NCBI GenBank assembly: GCA_029573925.1
Contig: JAKQBV010000071.1
Span: 1-7,323 of the forward strand
Direction of reading: 5' to 3'
Source of the DNA: a bacterium
GTDB taxonomy: Bacteria > UBP15 > UBA6099
DNA length: 7,323 nt
Part shown: in pieces, positions 1 to 6,831 of the stretch
How the letters are laid out: every line of letters begins with the position of its first letter
Numbering within the stretch: the first letter of the stretch is position 1
Translations under genes and position numbers: made by a program
Notes under the pieces: model-generated
Databases searched by the model: none
Seen by the model: the letters and a program-made list of their open reading frames with translations, nothing else
What the model was told of the DNA's origin: nothing

Positions 1-2
1 AT

Positions 3-3000
3 TCGGAATGCGCGCCCGGAAGAGAATGCGTGATCCCGATTAACATCTGCACGAATCCGCCGTATTACTCGATTCAGCCTCAGACAAGCGGATGCGAAGG
101 CGCCAGCAGGAACGATGGCTGCCGATGCACGAGCGATTCCCAGTGCGGCGTTGGAAGGTCATGTACTTATCAATACAAGATATGTTTGCCTGAAGGAAGC
201 GTAATGACGGCGGGCGACAGAATCGACAACGATGGAGACGGCGTGATAGACGAGGAACTCGCGGACGGGCTGGACAACGACGGAGACGGTCTTGCAGACG
301 AAGACCTAGCCGGCGTTTCAACCGAACAATGGTTGACCGGCAAGTGTCCTGCTCCTGTTTATCCATACAACTCGCTAGATAATCAATATAAGCAGGAAAG
401 AATCAGATTCGAGAATCCTTCATTCCCGGCAGAAAAAAATTATGTCAGGACGTGGAAACCCGGAGCCACTTTCACAGACTATAACGTGAATCGCGGGCAG
501 ACATATTTCTACAGGGTAACAGCGACCGACAACGCGGTGTACAAGCCGTTCGACGATCCCGGTCACCCGGATTATTCGCCCGGAGGCAGGCGTCCGCCGC
601 CGCCGAACGAGAGCATTCCTTCAATGTCTATCGTTGTGACGACGGTTGACACGGCGCCGCCGGCTGAAGTCGCTGGAACATGCGGCGCTGATGAGACTAG
701 GCCGTGCGCTGAAAGAAGAGAAGAAGGTTTTTGTCCGGCATATCCGGAAAGCGACTTGTACGGCGGCAGCATGACTATTCACTGGAACAGAAGCGCTGAA
801 GCCGACATCAAAGGATACAACGTTTACAGAGCGTCAAGCGCGATCGGCGAGCCTCCGAATTCGGCGTATAGCAAGATCAATCCGACATTGATACCTCAGC
901 CCGCGTACGGAATGGCGGCAACTGTCTGCTACAAAGACGCTGAAATGTTGAACAACGCCAATTACTACTACATGGTTACCGCTGTGGACGAGAACGCCAA
1001 CGAGGGCACATTCAGCGAGGCGTATGACAGGCCGTCCGTGGCGATGGACACCACTCCGCCTATGGCTCCGGTATGGGGCGCTTCCGGCGGGGCGACTTCT
1101 GACGTCAACGGTCTTAAAATGACTGTGAAGTGGATGAAACATGTGGATTATGTGCCTGATCCGACAAGTCCTGCTGAAATTGATTTCTCTCATTTCTCGG
1201 TTTACAGAAGCGAAAACGACGCGGTTTGCGAACCTTCCGAGCGCATCGCGAACGACTTGTCTTCGAACACCTATGTGGATGAAGACGTTGAGAAAAATGT
1301 GCAGTATTACTATTGCGTTACGGCATTCGACACGACAGGCAACGAGAGCGATCCATCAATAGCGATGCCCGGAAAGCCGACAGACACAGTTCCACCGTCT
1401 GCTCCGACCGGGCTTATCCTTACGCCTCTAGCCGGCGCGCAGGTCGGCGCAGGTTGGAAGGCCAACCTAGAATCCGACTTGGCATGCTACTTACTTTATT
1501 GGAGTTCCTCGACAGAAGAAAGCTCCTTCCAGATGATAACTCCGGGAGCCTCTTCAGACGGTTACAAGGAAGTGTTGAACTACGGCGGAGAGACAGTTAA
1601 ATGCACCGCTCGCGAGTATTATACGGACACGACGACCCGAACGGCAGGGGTAACGTATTACTTCAAAATAGCCGCCGTGGATGACAATGGAAACATCGGC
1701 CCGAAATCAGACTACGCGACTATTATCCCATCGGTTTTGGATAGAACAGCTCCTGCGTATCCGTCGCAAATATGGACTCTTCCCGGCTTCAGCGCAAGAG
1801 AGCGTCCTGATGAAATAGGCGACGGTCTGGACAACAACGGCAATGGAATTGTCGATGACAATGTCACCTATAACACCGGACAGGTGGTGTTGTTCTGGTC
1901 GAAAGCGCTTGAGCCGGATGTGTCGACGTATAAAATCTACCGTGTTACGCCGCCGGCATTGAGCGGTTGCACATGCAACGTAACAGCAGATCCTCAGGGA
2001 GATTGCGACAACGATGGAATGATCAATATTCAGGACGACGCTTGCCCCTGCGTGCCGGTTAGCAGAAACACAAGTCAATTCGGAGATTACCAGCTGATAA
2101 ACACCGTCACGAAAGCGCAAGCATGTCCGTCCACCACAACCCGGCCGTACCCTGTAGGAACTAGGGTGCAGGAGATTTGCTATTCAGTGGATCAAGGCGC
2201 TCCCCCCACAGTCAGCCTTTGCCCGGAAACAAGGTATTGGTACGCTGTTGTTCCTGTCGATCAGACCTTAAATGCGCTGCCGGTCGATAAATCCCTTGCG
2301 GCGGCGGCAACTCCGGTAAAGCGAGCGGACACGACCGCTCCCGACAAACCGGCAAAACCCGATATCGAACAAGCCCAAGGTCTTCTTGGTCTCGTGGTGA
2401 AGTTCACTGAGAACACAGGAAGCGCCAACAATGATTTGTTCGGTTATAAAATATATCGGGACACAAGAGCGGCAGGCGATTATCAATACCTCGTTACGGA
2501 CTTGATGGACGCGTCGAAACTGCATTATTGCGATAAGGCGGGAGTCGCTCCATGCTTCTGCAAAGTCGTTGCTCCCACCAAAGCATGTTTCGTGGACGTG
2601 AGTGTTGTTGAAACCCAGAGATATTTCTACAAAGTTTCCGCTTACGACATCAGCGGCAACGAAAGCGCAAAGTCGGACCCCAACTTCGCAATAGCGTCTC
2701 AATCGGCTCCAGCGCAACCGGCTGCTTTCTGCGCCAGAAGCCAGTCAAACGACATGAATGCGCTGACGCTGTCATGGGACGACCTTGGCTTGCTTAACAA
2801 GTCGAATATAGCCGGATTCCAGTTGCGCAGGTCGAGGAACAAGGACTACGGCTCATGGGCTGTGATTGATCCATATCCAGAAACTCAGGCGGTTGAATCC
2901 TTAAAATCCACCTCGTTCACCGACACGGGTTTGCAGGCTGGAGAAGTGTATTGTTACATGATACTCACAATGGATGTTAACAATATGGAAAGCCCGCCTG

Positions 3001-3896
3001 TGTACACATGCGGAGTTCCCGGAGAGAACCTTTCTCCGCCGATTAGGCCGACAGGGGTGGTTGCAACGCCCGGCAACAATAAAGTGACTCTTGACTGGAG
3101 CCGCAACAGCGAATTGAATCTCATCGGATATAACATCTATAGGACAGCCGTCAGGGATGGGGACATGACAAAAATCAACTCCATTCCCATTACTCTTCCC
3201 GGTTATGTGGACACCAGCGTTTCTAATGGAGTCCAATACTGGTATTGTGTGACGGCATTGGATAACGAACCCAGATCGGGCGAGAACACTTGCTACGCAG
3301 ACGTCTCGAATGAAAGTTCTTGTTCGTTCCGCGTGACGGCGTTGCCGTCTCATGTGTTGAGTGGAAGCTCTTCGACTATGAGCATGTCCGTCGCAAGAGG
3401 TTGGAATCTCATGACGGTTCCATCGACATCAGACGGTTCTGTTTCAATTGATGGAGCGATAAGCGGCGATCAAAGAGCTCTCGGAAGAGCGTTGTCCGGT
3501 TCCGGTTACAACGAAATGGATTTCACAGGATCATCCGGGGATTTGGCAGCGCGCGGTTTCTGGTACTATTCTGAATCTGATGGCGAGTTGAAGATGACTG
3601 GAATTTGGAGTTCGTCTCCAATGTATGAACTTGCCCTCGAAGAAGGATGGAGCCTTATAGGCAATCCGTTCTACGCAAAGATTTATTGGGATGACGTCAA
3701 TGTCAAAGTGATAGCCAACGGGTCGTCTATGGGATTAAGTCAGGCGTTGTCCTCGGGTGTTGTCAGCGGGGCTTTTATCTTTAATCCCAATGCTGAAAAG
3801 GATTACGAGCCTCTAAATCGCGGAGCCGAACTTCACAGGCAAGGACTTTGGATAAAGCTTTCTCAGCCTGCGACTATCAGATTCGAAAGAAACTGA
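3..3896 (+). CDS. Large extracellular Cys-rich multi-Fn3 mosaic protein with DNDGDG loops and duplicated GW tail (5' partial)
   Basis: The frame is open from the left edge (first full codon at 3, reading SECAPGREC before the GTG at 30), so the true start is upstream. Residues are counted from that GTG. Residues 1-52 are Cys-rich (C7, C22, C31, C33, C39, C45, C52). Residues 63-95 carry two DNDGDG loops. About eight Fn3-like modules follow, near 104-207, 208-340, 341-451, 452-570, 571-767, 768-892, 893-1001 and 1002-1106. They are recognised by DTxPP-type linkers, a W strand, a GYxIYR strand and a Y-x-Y-x-V-T-A-x-D strand. The fifth module holds two further Asp/Asn-rich loops (593-611 and 658-676). 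The tail (1107-1288) has two GW-type repeats. There are 34 Cys, none after C1097, which points to an oxidising, extracytoplasmic location. A role in adhesion, surface structure or carbohydrate interaction is inference; no catalytic domain or LPXTG anchor is visible. TGA at 3894 is backed by an in-frame TGA at 3903. Confidence 0.9.
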   Translation, partial: SECAPGRECVIPINICTNPPYYSIQPQTSGCEGASRNDGCRCTSDSQCGVGRSCTYQYKICLPEGSVMTAGDRIDNDGDGVIDEELADGLDNDGDGLADEDLAGVSTEQWLTGKCPAPVYPYNSLDNQYKQERIRFENPSFPAEKNYVRTWKPGATFTDYNVNRGQTYFYRVTATDNAVYKPFDDPGHPDYSPGGRRPPPPNESIPSMSIVVTTVDTAPPAEVAGTCGADETRPCAERREEGFCPAYPESDLYGGSMTIHWNRSAEADIKGYNVYRASSAIGEPPNSAYSKINPTLIPQPAYGMAATVCYKDAEMLNNANYYYMVTAVDENANEGTFSEAYDRPSVAMDTTPPMAPVWGASGGATSDVNGLKMTVKWMKHVDYVPDPTSPAEIDFSHFSVYRSENDAVCEPSERIANDLSSNTYVDEDVEKNVQYYYCVTAFDTTGNESDPSIAMPGKPTDTVPPSAPTGLILTPLAGAQVGAGWKANLESDLACYLLYWSSSTEESSFQMITPGASSDGYKEVLNYGGETVKCTAREYYTDTTTRTAGVTYYFKIAAVDDNGNIGPKSDYATIIPSVLDRTAPAYPSQIWTLPGFSARERPDEIGDGLDNNGNGIVDDNVTYNTGQVVLFWSKALEPDVSTYKIYRVTPPALSGCTCNVTADPQGDCDNDGMINIQDDACPCVPVSRNTSQFGDYQLINTVTKAQACPSTTTRPYPVGTRVQEICYSVDQGAPPTVSLCPETRYWYAVVPVDQTLNALPVDKSLAAAATPVKRADTTAPDKPAKPDIEQAQGLLGLVVKFTENTGSANNDLFGYKIYRDTRAAGDYQYLVTDLMDASKLHYCDKAGVAPCFCKVVAPTKACFVDVSVVETQRYFYKVSAYDISGNESAKSDPNFAIASQSAPAQPAAFCARSQSNDMNALTLSWDDLGLLNKSNIAGFQLRRSRNKDYGSWAVIDPYPETQAVESLKSTSFTDTGLQAGEVYCYMILTMDVNNMESPPVYTCGVPGENLSPPIRPTGVVATPGNNKVTLDWSRNSELNLIGYNIYRTAVRDGDMTKINSIPITLPGYVDTSVSNGVQYWYCVTALDNEPRSGENTCYADVSNESSCSFRVTALPSHVLSGSSSTMSMSVARGWNLMTVPSTSDGSVSIDGAISGDQRALGRALSGSGYNEMDFTGSSGDLAARGFWYYSESDGELKMTGIWSSSPMYELALEEGWSLIGNPFYAKIYWDDVNVKVIANGSSMGLSQALSSGVVSGAFIFNPNAEKDYEPLNRGAELHRQGLWIKLSQPATIRFERN
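216..314 (+). repeat. Tandem DNDGDG calcium-loop repeat (16-residue period)
   Basis: Two copies of a 17-base motif, at 225-241 and 273-289, differ at one position and are 48 bases apart. They encode the loops IDNDGDGVIDEE and LDNDGDGLADED (residues 65-76 and 81-92). The alternating Asp/Asn pattern D-N-D-G-D-G followed by acidic residues resembles thrombospondin type 3, dockerin-like or MopE-type metal-binding loops in secreted bacterial proteins, which normally bind calcium and rigidify linkers. The loops sit between the Cys-rich segment and the first Fn3-like module, as a spacer would. Calcium binding is inferred from the motif. Confidence 0.8.
1806..2057 (+). other. Two metal-loop-like insertions within the fifth Fn3-like module
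   Basis: Residues 593-611 contain GDGLDNNGNGIVDD, a degenerate relative of the N-terminal DNDGDG loops in which some Asp are replaced by Asn. After the module's W strand (LFWSKA) and YKIYR strand comes a Cys-rich insertion. This has C647, C649, C659, C672 and C674 around DCDNDGMINIQDDACPC (658-674), which looks like a thrombospondin type 3 repeat with its usual Cys pair. The Fn3 pattern resumes with RYWYAVVPVD near 735-744. The first loop therefore lies before the W strand and the second lies inside the module, making this unit far longer (about 195 residues) than its neighbours (about 100-135). Confidence 0.65.
3384..3887 (+). repeat. Duplicated GW-type C-terminal module (about 80 residues each)
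   Basis: This is a protein-level repeat at the end of the mosaic protein. Copy 1 (residues 1119-1196) begins with RGWNLMTVPS and later has ARGFWYYSESDGELKMTG. Copy 2 (1201-1286) begins with EEGWSLIGNPF and later has RQGLWIKLSQPATIRF. Each copy has the order G-W-x-L-x-x-x-P, a variable Ser/Ala-rich middle, then R/Q-G-aromatic/L-W and a closing beta strand. Similar GWNLI...P tails occur at the C-termini of secreted proteins from several bacterial candidate phyla. The segment has no Cys, unlike the rest of the protein, so it probably folds as a separate beta-rich unit. A surface-retention or secretion role is possible but not shown. Confidence 0.6.
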
Positions 3897-3913
3897 GTTG
3901 ATTGATTTGATTT

Positions 3914-3952
3914 AAAAAAACCGGGCCTTTTAGGCCCGGTTTTTTGTTTTTT
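3914..3952 (+). terminator. Rho-independent terminator of the mosaic-protein gene
   Basis: A perfect 8-bp GC-rich stem (3921-3928 pairs with 3932-3939) closes a 3-base TTT loop. Seven A lie before the stem (3914-3920), and on the 3' side T6-G-T6 runs from 3940 to 3952. The A and T tracts can extend the stem to about 14 bp. It begins 17 bases after the TGA of the upstream gene. The A tract makes it potentially bidirectional, although no minus-strand gene reads into it here. Confidence 0.93.
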
Positions 3953-3977
3953 GGGATTATTATAACTCGTTAAGTTT

Positions 3978-4006
3978 TTAGCAATAATGCCGATAATTGA
4001 TATATA
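3978..4006 (+). promoter_or_regulatory. Possible sigma70-type promoter for the 140-residue protein and nucleoside hydrolase pair
   Basis: TTAGCA (3978-3983) and TATATA (4001-4006) are separated by 17 bases, and each matches four of six positions of the classical -35 and -10 boxes. The placement fits: it lies just after the terminator and 22 bases before the ATG at 4029, implying a leader of only about 15 bases. The region is AT-rich, so chance matches are likely. This is the best candidate and not a firm call. Confidence 0.35.
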
Positions 4007-4028
4007 GAACAATCTCGTTTCTTCAATT

Positions 4029-4451
4029 ATGGCAGATGGAAAAATGGAAATATCTGGAGTTGATAAGGCCGCTCAAGCGATAACGAGCGCTGTCGGGAAT
4101 AATCAAACCGGGAGCGTTGAAAAGAAAGAAGACAGGGCGCATACGGCACGGATGAAAGTTGTGCACGACTTGGCGATGAAGAGATCTTCCGAAATAGTGG
4201 ACTCCGCGTCATTCGAGCAAGTCGTAGGCGAGCATTATGGAAAACTTGTGGGACAAGGCTCAGTATTTCCTTTTGACAAGACATTTTTCGAAAAATACTT
4301 CGATTATCTGAAAGAGGCCGTATCGCCAGACGACGCGACCGGCGAGCGGCTGAAGGACATTGCGGCGAAGTATCTTTCGTCGGTTGAAACGGAAGTTGCA
4401 GCCGAAAGCTCCGAGCAACTGACGTCCCAGCCGATAGACAAGATTATCTGA
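4029..4451 (+). CDS. Uncharacterised 140-residue soluble protein coupled to the nucleoside hydrolase
   Basis: I do not recognise this protein. It is hydrophilic, Cys-free and mostly predicted-helical by eye, with no signal peptide or membrane segment, so it is likely cytoplasmic. Residues 11-23 are Ala-rich. Residues 30-53 are highly charged (EKKEDRAHTARMKVVHDLAMKR lies here). Residues 79-95 form an aromatic cluster (VFPFDKTFFEKYFDYL), the best candidate for a packing or partner-binding surface. The C-terminus is Glu/Ser-rich. No Shine-Dalgarno precedes ATG 4029 (upstream bases are CTTCAATT). The in-frame ATG at 4044 has only a weak GATGGA in front, so the start is uncertain by five codons. 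Its TGA overlaps the next ATG by one base (TGATG), indicating co-translation with the nucleoside hydrolase. A regulatory or accessory role for that enzyme is inference from context only. Confidence 0.8.
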   Translation: MADGKMEISGVDKAAQAITSAVGNNQTGSVEKKEDRAHTARMKVVHDLAMKRSSEIVDSASFEQVVGEHYGKLVGQGSVFPFDKTFFEKYFDYLKEAVSPDDATGERLKDIAAKYLSSVETEVAAESSEQLTSQPIDKII

Positions 4452-5320
4452 TGCGGCGCATTATAATAGACACGGATCCCGCCATCGGCATACCTTTGCG
4501 CGACATAGACGACGCTTTAGCTATCGTTTTCGCTTTGAATTCTCCTGAGCTTAAAGTTGAAGGCATTACCATCACGCATGGAAATGTGGATCAAAAAAGC
4601 GCGTTCAAATCCGCTAAATTGATATTGAAAAAAGCAGGGCGAGAGGATGTGCCGTTGATGAGAGGAGCTTGCTCCTCGCGCGACACATCGAGGATAAAAA
4701 AAACAGAAGCGTCGCAGTTTATCGAAGAGGCTATGAACAGACATCCTAGAGAGATATCAATAGTCGCGCTCGGCCCGCCTTCAAATCTTGCGACTGCGGA
4801 GATGAATTGCTTCGGCACATTAAGCAAAGCTAAAAGCGTGGTGGCAATGGGAGGCGCAATTGATTGTCCGGGCATGATTCCAATGTTAATCAATGCGGAA
4901 TTCAATTTCTGGAAAGATCCGTACGCGGCGTCGGTTTTATTGAAGTCCGCGTTTGATATGACTCTTGTGCCTTTTGATTTGACTCGGAAAGTCATTTTCG
5001 GCAGCCAACAGATGAATAGACTGAAAAACGCAGGCTCAGATATGGCGGATTTCATTTATGAGAACGCAAAAAGTTGGTTCTATCTGATGAGCGCGCTAAC
5101 GCTCAGAGGCGGATTCATGCCTCATGATCCGCTGGCGCTCGCTTATCTGATAAAACCGTCTTTATACAAGGTCAGAAAAGAGAAATTGACGGTAAATACT
5201 GACAGAGGCTTGAATTTCGGTTGCCTGAAAAGAGACCCTATGGGCGCTTCCGTAAATGTGGCTCATGAAGTTGATAAATATGAATTTCTGGACTTCTTAG
5301 TCAAAAGGATCGCCGGATAA
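4451..5320 (+). CDS. Nucleoside hydrolase, inosine-uridine preferring family
   Basis: A cytoplasmic enzyme expected to cleave the N-glycosidic bond of ribonucleosides to a base and ribose, in nucleoside salvage. The N-terminus IIIDTDP starts six residues before the hallmark metal-binding strand, which fixes the start. D9, D20 and D21 match the family's calcium- and ribose-binding Asp cluster (Crithidia D10, D14, D15). N45 in THGN, the VAMGGAI strand, NAEFNFWKDP (ribose-contact Asn/Glu) and H225-D226 in MPHDPLA (catalytic His and last calcium Asp) are all present. The length (289) is normal to slightly short for the family. The oddity is the first loop: DTDP-AIGIPLRDI-DDA replaces the usual DTDPG(I/L/V)DDA, adding about seven residues at the active site. 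Purine versus pyrimidine preference cannot be read from the sequence. It is translationally coupled to the upstream 140-residue gene and has no Shine-Dalgarno of its own. Confidence 0.92.
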   Translation: MRRIIIDTDPAIGIPLRDIDDALAIVFALNSPELKVEGITITHGNVDQKSAFKSAKLILKKAGREDVPLMRGACSSRDTSRIKKTEASQFIEEAMNRHPREISIVALGPPSNLATAEMNCFGTLSKAKSVVAMGGAIDCPGMIPMLINAEFNFWKDPYAASVLLKSAFDMTLVPFDLTRKVIFGSQQMNRLKNAGSDMADFIYENAKSWFYLMSALTLRGGFMPHDPLALAYLIKPSLYKVRKEKLTVNTDRGLNFGCLKRDPMGASVNVAHEVDKYEFLDFLVKRIAG

Positions 5321-5387
5321 TCAATAGGCGTATTTCTCACGATATCAGATAATAGTTTTTTTTCATGCGTAAGTCGGCTTGAAAATA

Positions 5388-5393
5388 TATAAT
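5388..5393 (+). promoter_or_regulatory. Candidate -10 box for the exported 460-residue protein gene
   Basis: A perfect TATAAT lies in the 94-base gap between the nucleoside hydrolase and the next gene, 21 bases before its ATG. No convincing -35 box is present 16-18 bases upstream (the sequence there is around CATGCGTA), and the surroundings are AT-rich. It is offered only because a separate transcript for the downstream gene is plausible. A T8 run at 5356-5363 lies upstream without a hairpin. Confidence 0.33.
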
Positions 5394-5414
5394 TATTTAA
5401 AGAGAAATGGATAA

Positions 5415-6797
5415 ATGATGACTATTATGAAAAGACAGATAATTAAAGCCGTGTTTTTCTCGGTCTTGTTCGTGTTGTTTGCGATCAATGTTTTTGCGGT
5501 CGATCAACCATCGAGCGAGAGCGATCCCGGAAACGCTCTAAAACGAAAGAAGCTCGGCATCAGCGAAAACGAGCCGCTTACGCAAGAGGAACTCCGTAAG
5601 GTGTATGACGAAACTTTGAGCGTCTATCTCGACAGCGTAAAAGCGGTATATAACCCGGGACAATTCCCGGAAATAATGGTTTACATTAAGAACGAATCAA
5701 AAGAGACAAGATACTTCAAGAGAATGTGGTCGGCAGGGGGGGCAGGGGGCGCGTGGTTGAGGATTTATGTGGATGGAACCGAGTCTTGGGGCGCCGGGGT
5801 GTTCAAGAGGGAGTCGATAGAGCCGGAGTCGGACAAACCGGCTGACGCGCTAAAGTTAGGTCCCGGCGAGCGAAAAGCAGTGTTGAAACTCACATTTATC
5901 AGGTTGGACATAGGCAGAAAAGTGATTTCGGCGGAATACGAGGCTAAATATAAAGTAGCGGAGAGCGCCCCGAAAAACTGGTGGAATGGGATCGCAAAGT
6001 CCAACTCCTTAAGCCTTGTGGCGACACGCGAACTACCGGAAAAAGAGATTGTTGCTGAGTATGGAAAGGTCATAAAAGCAATCCATTCTGACGTATCGGC
6101 ATTGAAAGGGAAATACAACGAATTTTCAGGCTATGGGGAAGGTTCATTGAAAAAAGCGGCTCAATACTCAATCCCCGGCGTTCCGGTTGTGGAGTATCGA
6201 ACGCCAGCCCCTAAAAAAATCGAATTCAGGGCGTATTTCAATAAATCGGACTATCAGCCAAGCACTTTGCCCATGCTCAAGGAGGGATTCCCGTTCTTCG
6301 GGGTTACGCTTTTCGCGCATGTGGACACGGGCGACAATACAAAGTTGCGGGGAGCTTTGCTGGATATTGTCAGAAAAAGAGGACGCGCGTTGCAGGAGGT
6401 TGTGAAGAAGAACGAACGCAGCCTCAGAGTCGAGGCGCTGCCTTTTGAGACTGCCGTCGCGCTGGATCTTGACCGCGCCCCGGTGATTATACGAGGACAT
6501 GTTAAATCAGTGACTATCGACGAACCCGGGCGAGCCGAATATGAGCTTAGAAAATGGATTCTAGATGTGGACGTCAAAAAAGTGTATAAAGGAAAACTCG
6601 TGGAGAAAAAAATCAAGGTCAGATGCGGCACGCTGACCACAATGTTCGGCGATGAGTCAGTGAAGGACAGGGAGTTCATACTTTTGCTGTTGGAAAAGTC
6701 GGCATGGAACAAAGACTACACTTTGATAGGCTCGCAGAAACCCACAGAGAATCTCGTCGAATGGCTGGGGGAAAAGTACTCTTCTGAAAAAAAATAA
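5415..6797 (+). CDS. Exported 460-residue protein of unknown function with two beta-rich domains
   Basis: The N-terminus has a Sec signal peptide: basic KRQ at 6-8, a hydrophobic core at about 11-25, and likely cleavage after VFA (A28). No lipobox Cys is seen. Starts at 5415, 5418 and 5427 are all possible. AAGAGAAA ahead of the first pair is the only Shine-Dalgarno-like sequence and favours 5415 or 5418. Residues about 66-205 read like an Ig/BsuPI-like beta domain (YNPGQFPEIMVYIKNES, W114, then LGPGERKAVLKL). The middle (207-340) has mixed charge. Residues 353-440 (RAPVIIRGHVKSVTI, then LDVDVKKVYKG, KIKVRCG, REFILLLLEK and YTLIGS) resemble a small beta-barrel module common in secreted bacterial proteins, often written as V-x-G-x-V followed by VYKG. 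There is a single Cys (C404). It is probably periplasmic or surface located; no catalytic motif is seen. Codons 107-112 contain G7 and G5 runs. Confidence 0.85.
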   Translation: MMTIMKRQIIKAVFFSVLFVLFAINVFAVDQPSSESDPGNALKRKKLGISENEPLTQEELRKVYDETLSVYLDSVKAVYNPGQFPEIMVYIKNESKETRYFKRMWSAGGAGGAWLRIYVDGTESWGAGVFKRESIEPESDKPADALKLGPGERKAVLKLTFIRLDIGRKVISAEYEAKYKVAESAPKNWWNGIAKSNSLSLVATRELPEKEIVAEYGKVIKAIHSDVSALKGKYNEFSGYGEGSLKKAAQYSIPGVPVVEYRTPAPKKIEFRAYFNKSDYQPSTLPMLKEGFPFFGVTLFAHVDTGDNTKLRGALLDIVRKRGRALQEVVKKNERSLRVEALPFETAVALDLDRAPVIIRGHVKSVTIDEPGRAEYELRKWILDVDVKKVYKGKLVEKKIKVRCGTLTTMFGDESVKDREFILLLLEKSAWNKDYTLIGSQKPTENLVEWLGEKYSSEKK

Positions 6798-6809
6798 TCG
6801 CGGTTATTT
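6787..6809 (-). terminator. Weak candidate terminator between the convergent genes
   Basis: Read on the minus strand, AAATAA (6809-6804), a six-base loop and TTATTT (6797-6792) form a short AT-only stem that runs into a continuous T tract to 6787. It lies 22 bases past the stop of the dihydrouridine synthase gene and overlaps the end of the plus-strand gene. The tract favours termination of the minus-strand transcript, but the lack of GC pairs makes the stem weak. Confidence 0.3.
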
Positions 6810-6831
6810 CGAGGGGTTGGAGTTTGATGCT

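Noticed and set aside
30..32. GTG as the start codon of the mosaic protein
   Set aside because: The frame stays open to the window edge and the preceding residues (SECAPGREC) continue the Cys-rich pattern. No ribosome binding site precedes the GTG and no signal peptide follows it, although the protein looks secreted.
2901..3353. 150-codon open frame on the minus strand (and similar ones at 2268-2717 and 1707-2120)
   Set aside because: All lie wholly antisense to the well-supported Fn3 coding frame, and their translations show no recognisable domain and have random-looking composition.
3891..3914. TGA readthrough or recoding at the end of the mosaic gene
   Set aside because: A second in-frame TGA follows two codons later and a strong terminator lies just beyond. 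TGA also functions as a stop in the TGATG overlap at 4449-4453.
4662..4677. Perfect inverted repeat GAGGAGC-TT-GCTCCTC inside the nucleoside hydrolase gene
   Set aside because: The 7-bp arms have only a 2-base loop and no T tract follows. It encodes ordinary residues (RGACSS) in an intact frame, so it is more likely chance than a regulatory hairpin.
5356..5363. T8 run after the nucleoside hydrolase as a terminator
   Set aside because: No stable hairpin can be formed directly upstream; GATATC at 5341-5346 is too short.
5407..5418. Three-codon frame (Met-Asp-Lys-stop) overlapping the start of the exported protein gene
   Set aside because: It could be a leader mini-frame, but it is too short to distinguish from chance in AT-rich sequence.
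5655..5670. Inverted repeat CCGGGA-CAAT-TCCCGG inside the 460-residue gene
   Set aside because: The stem is short, lies inside a coding region and has no T tract or nearby gene boundary.
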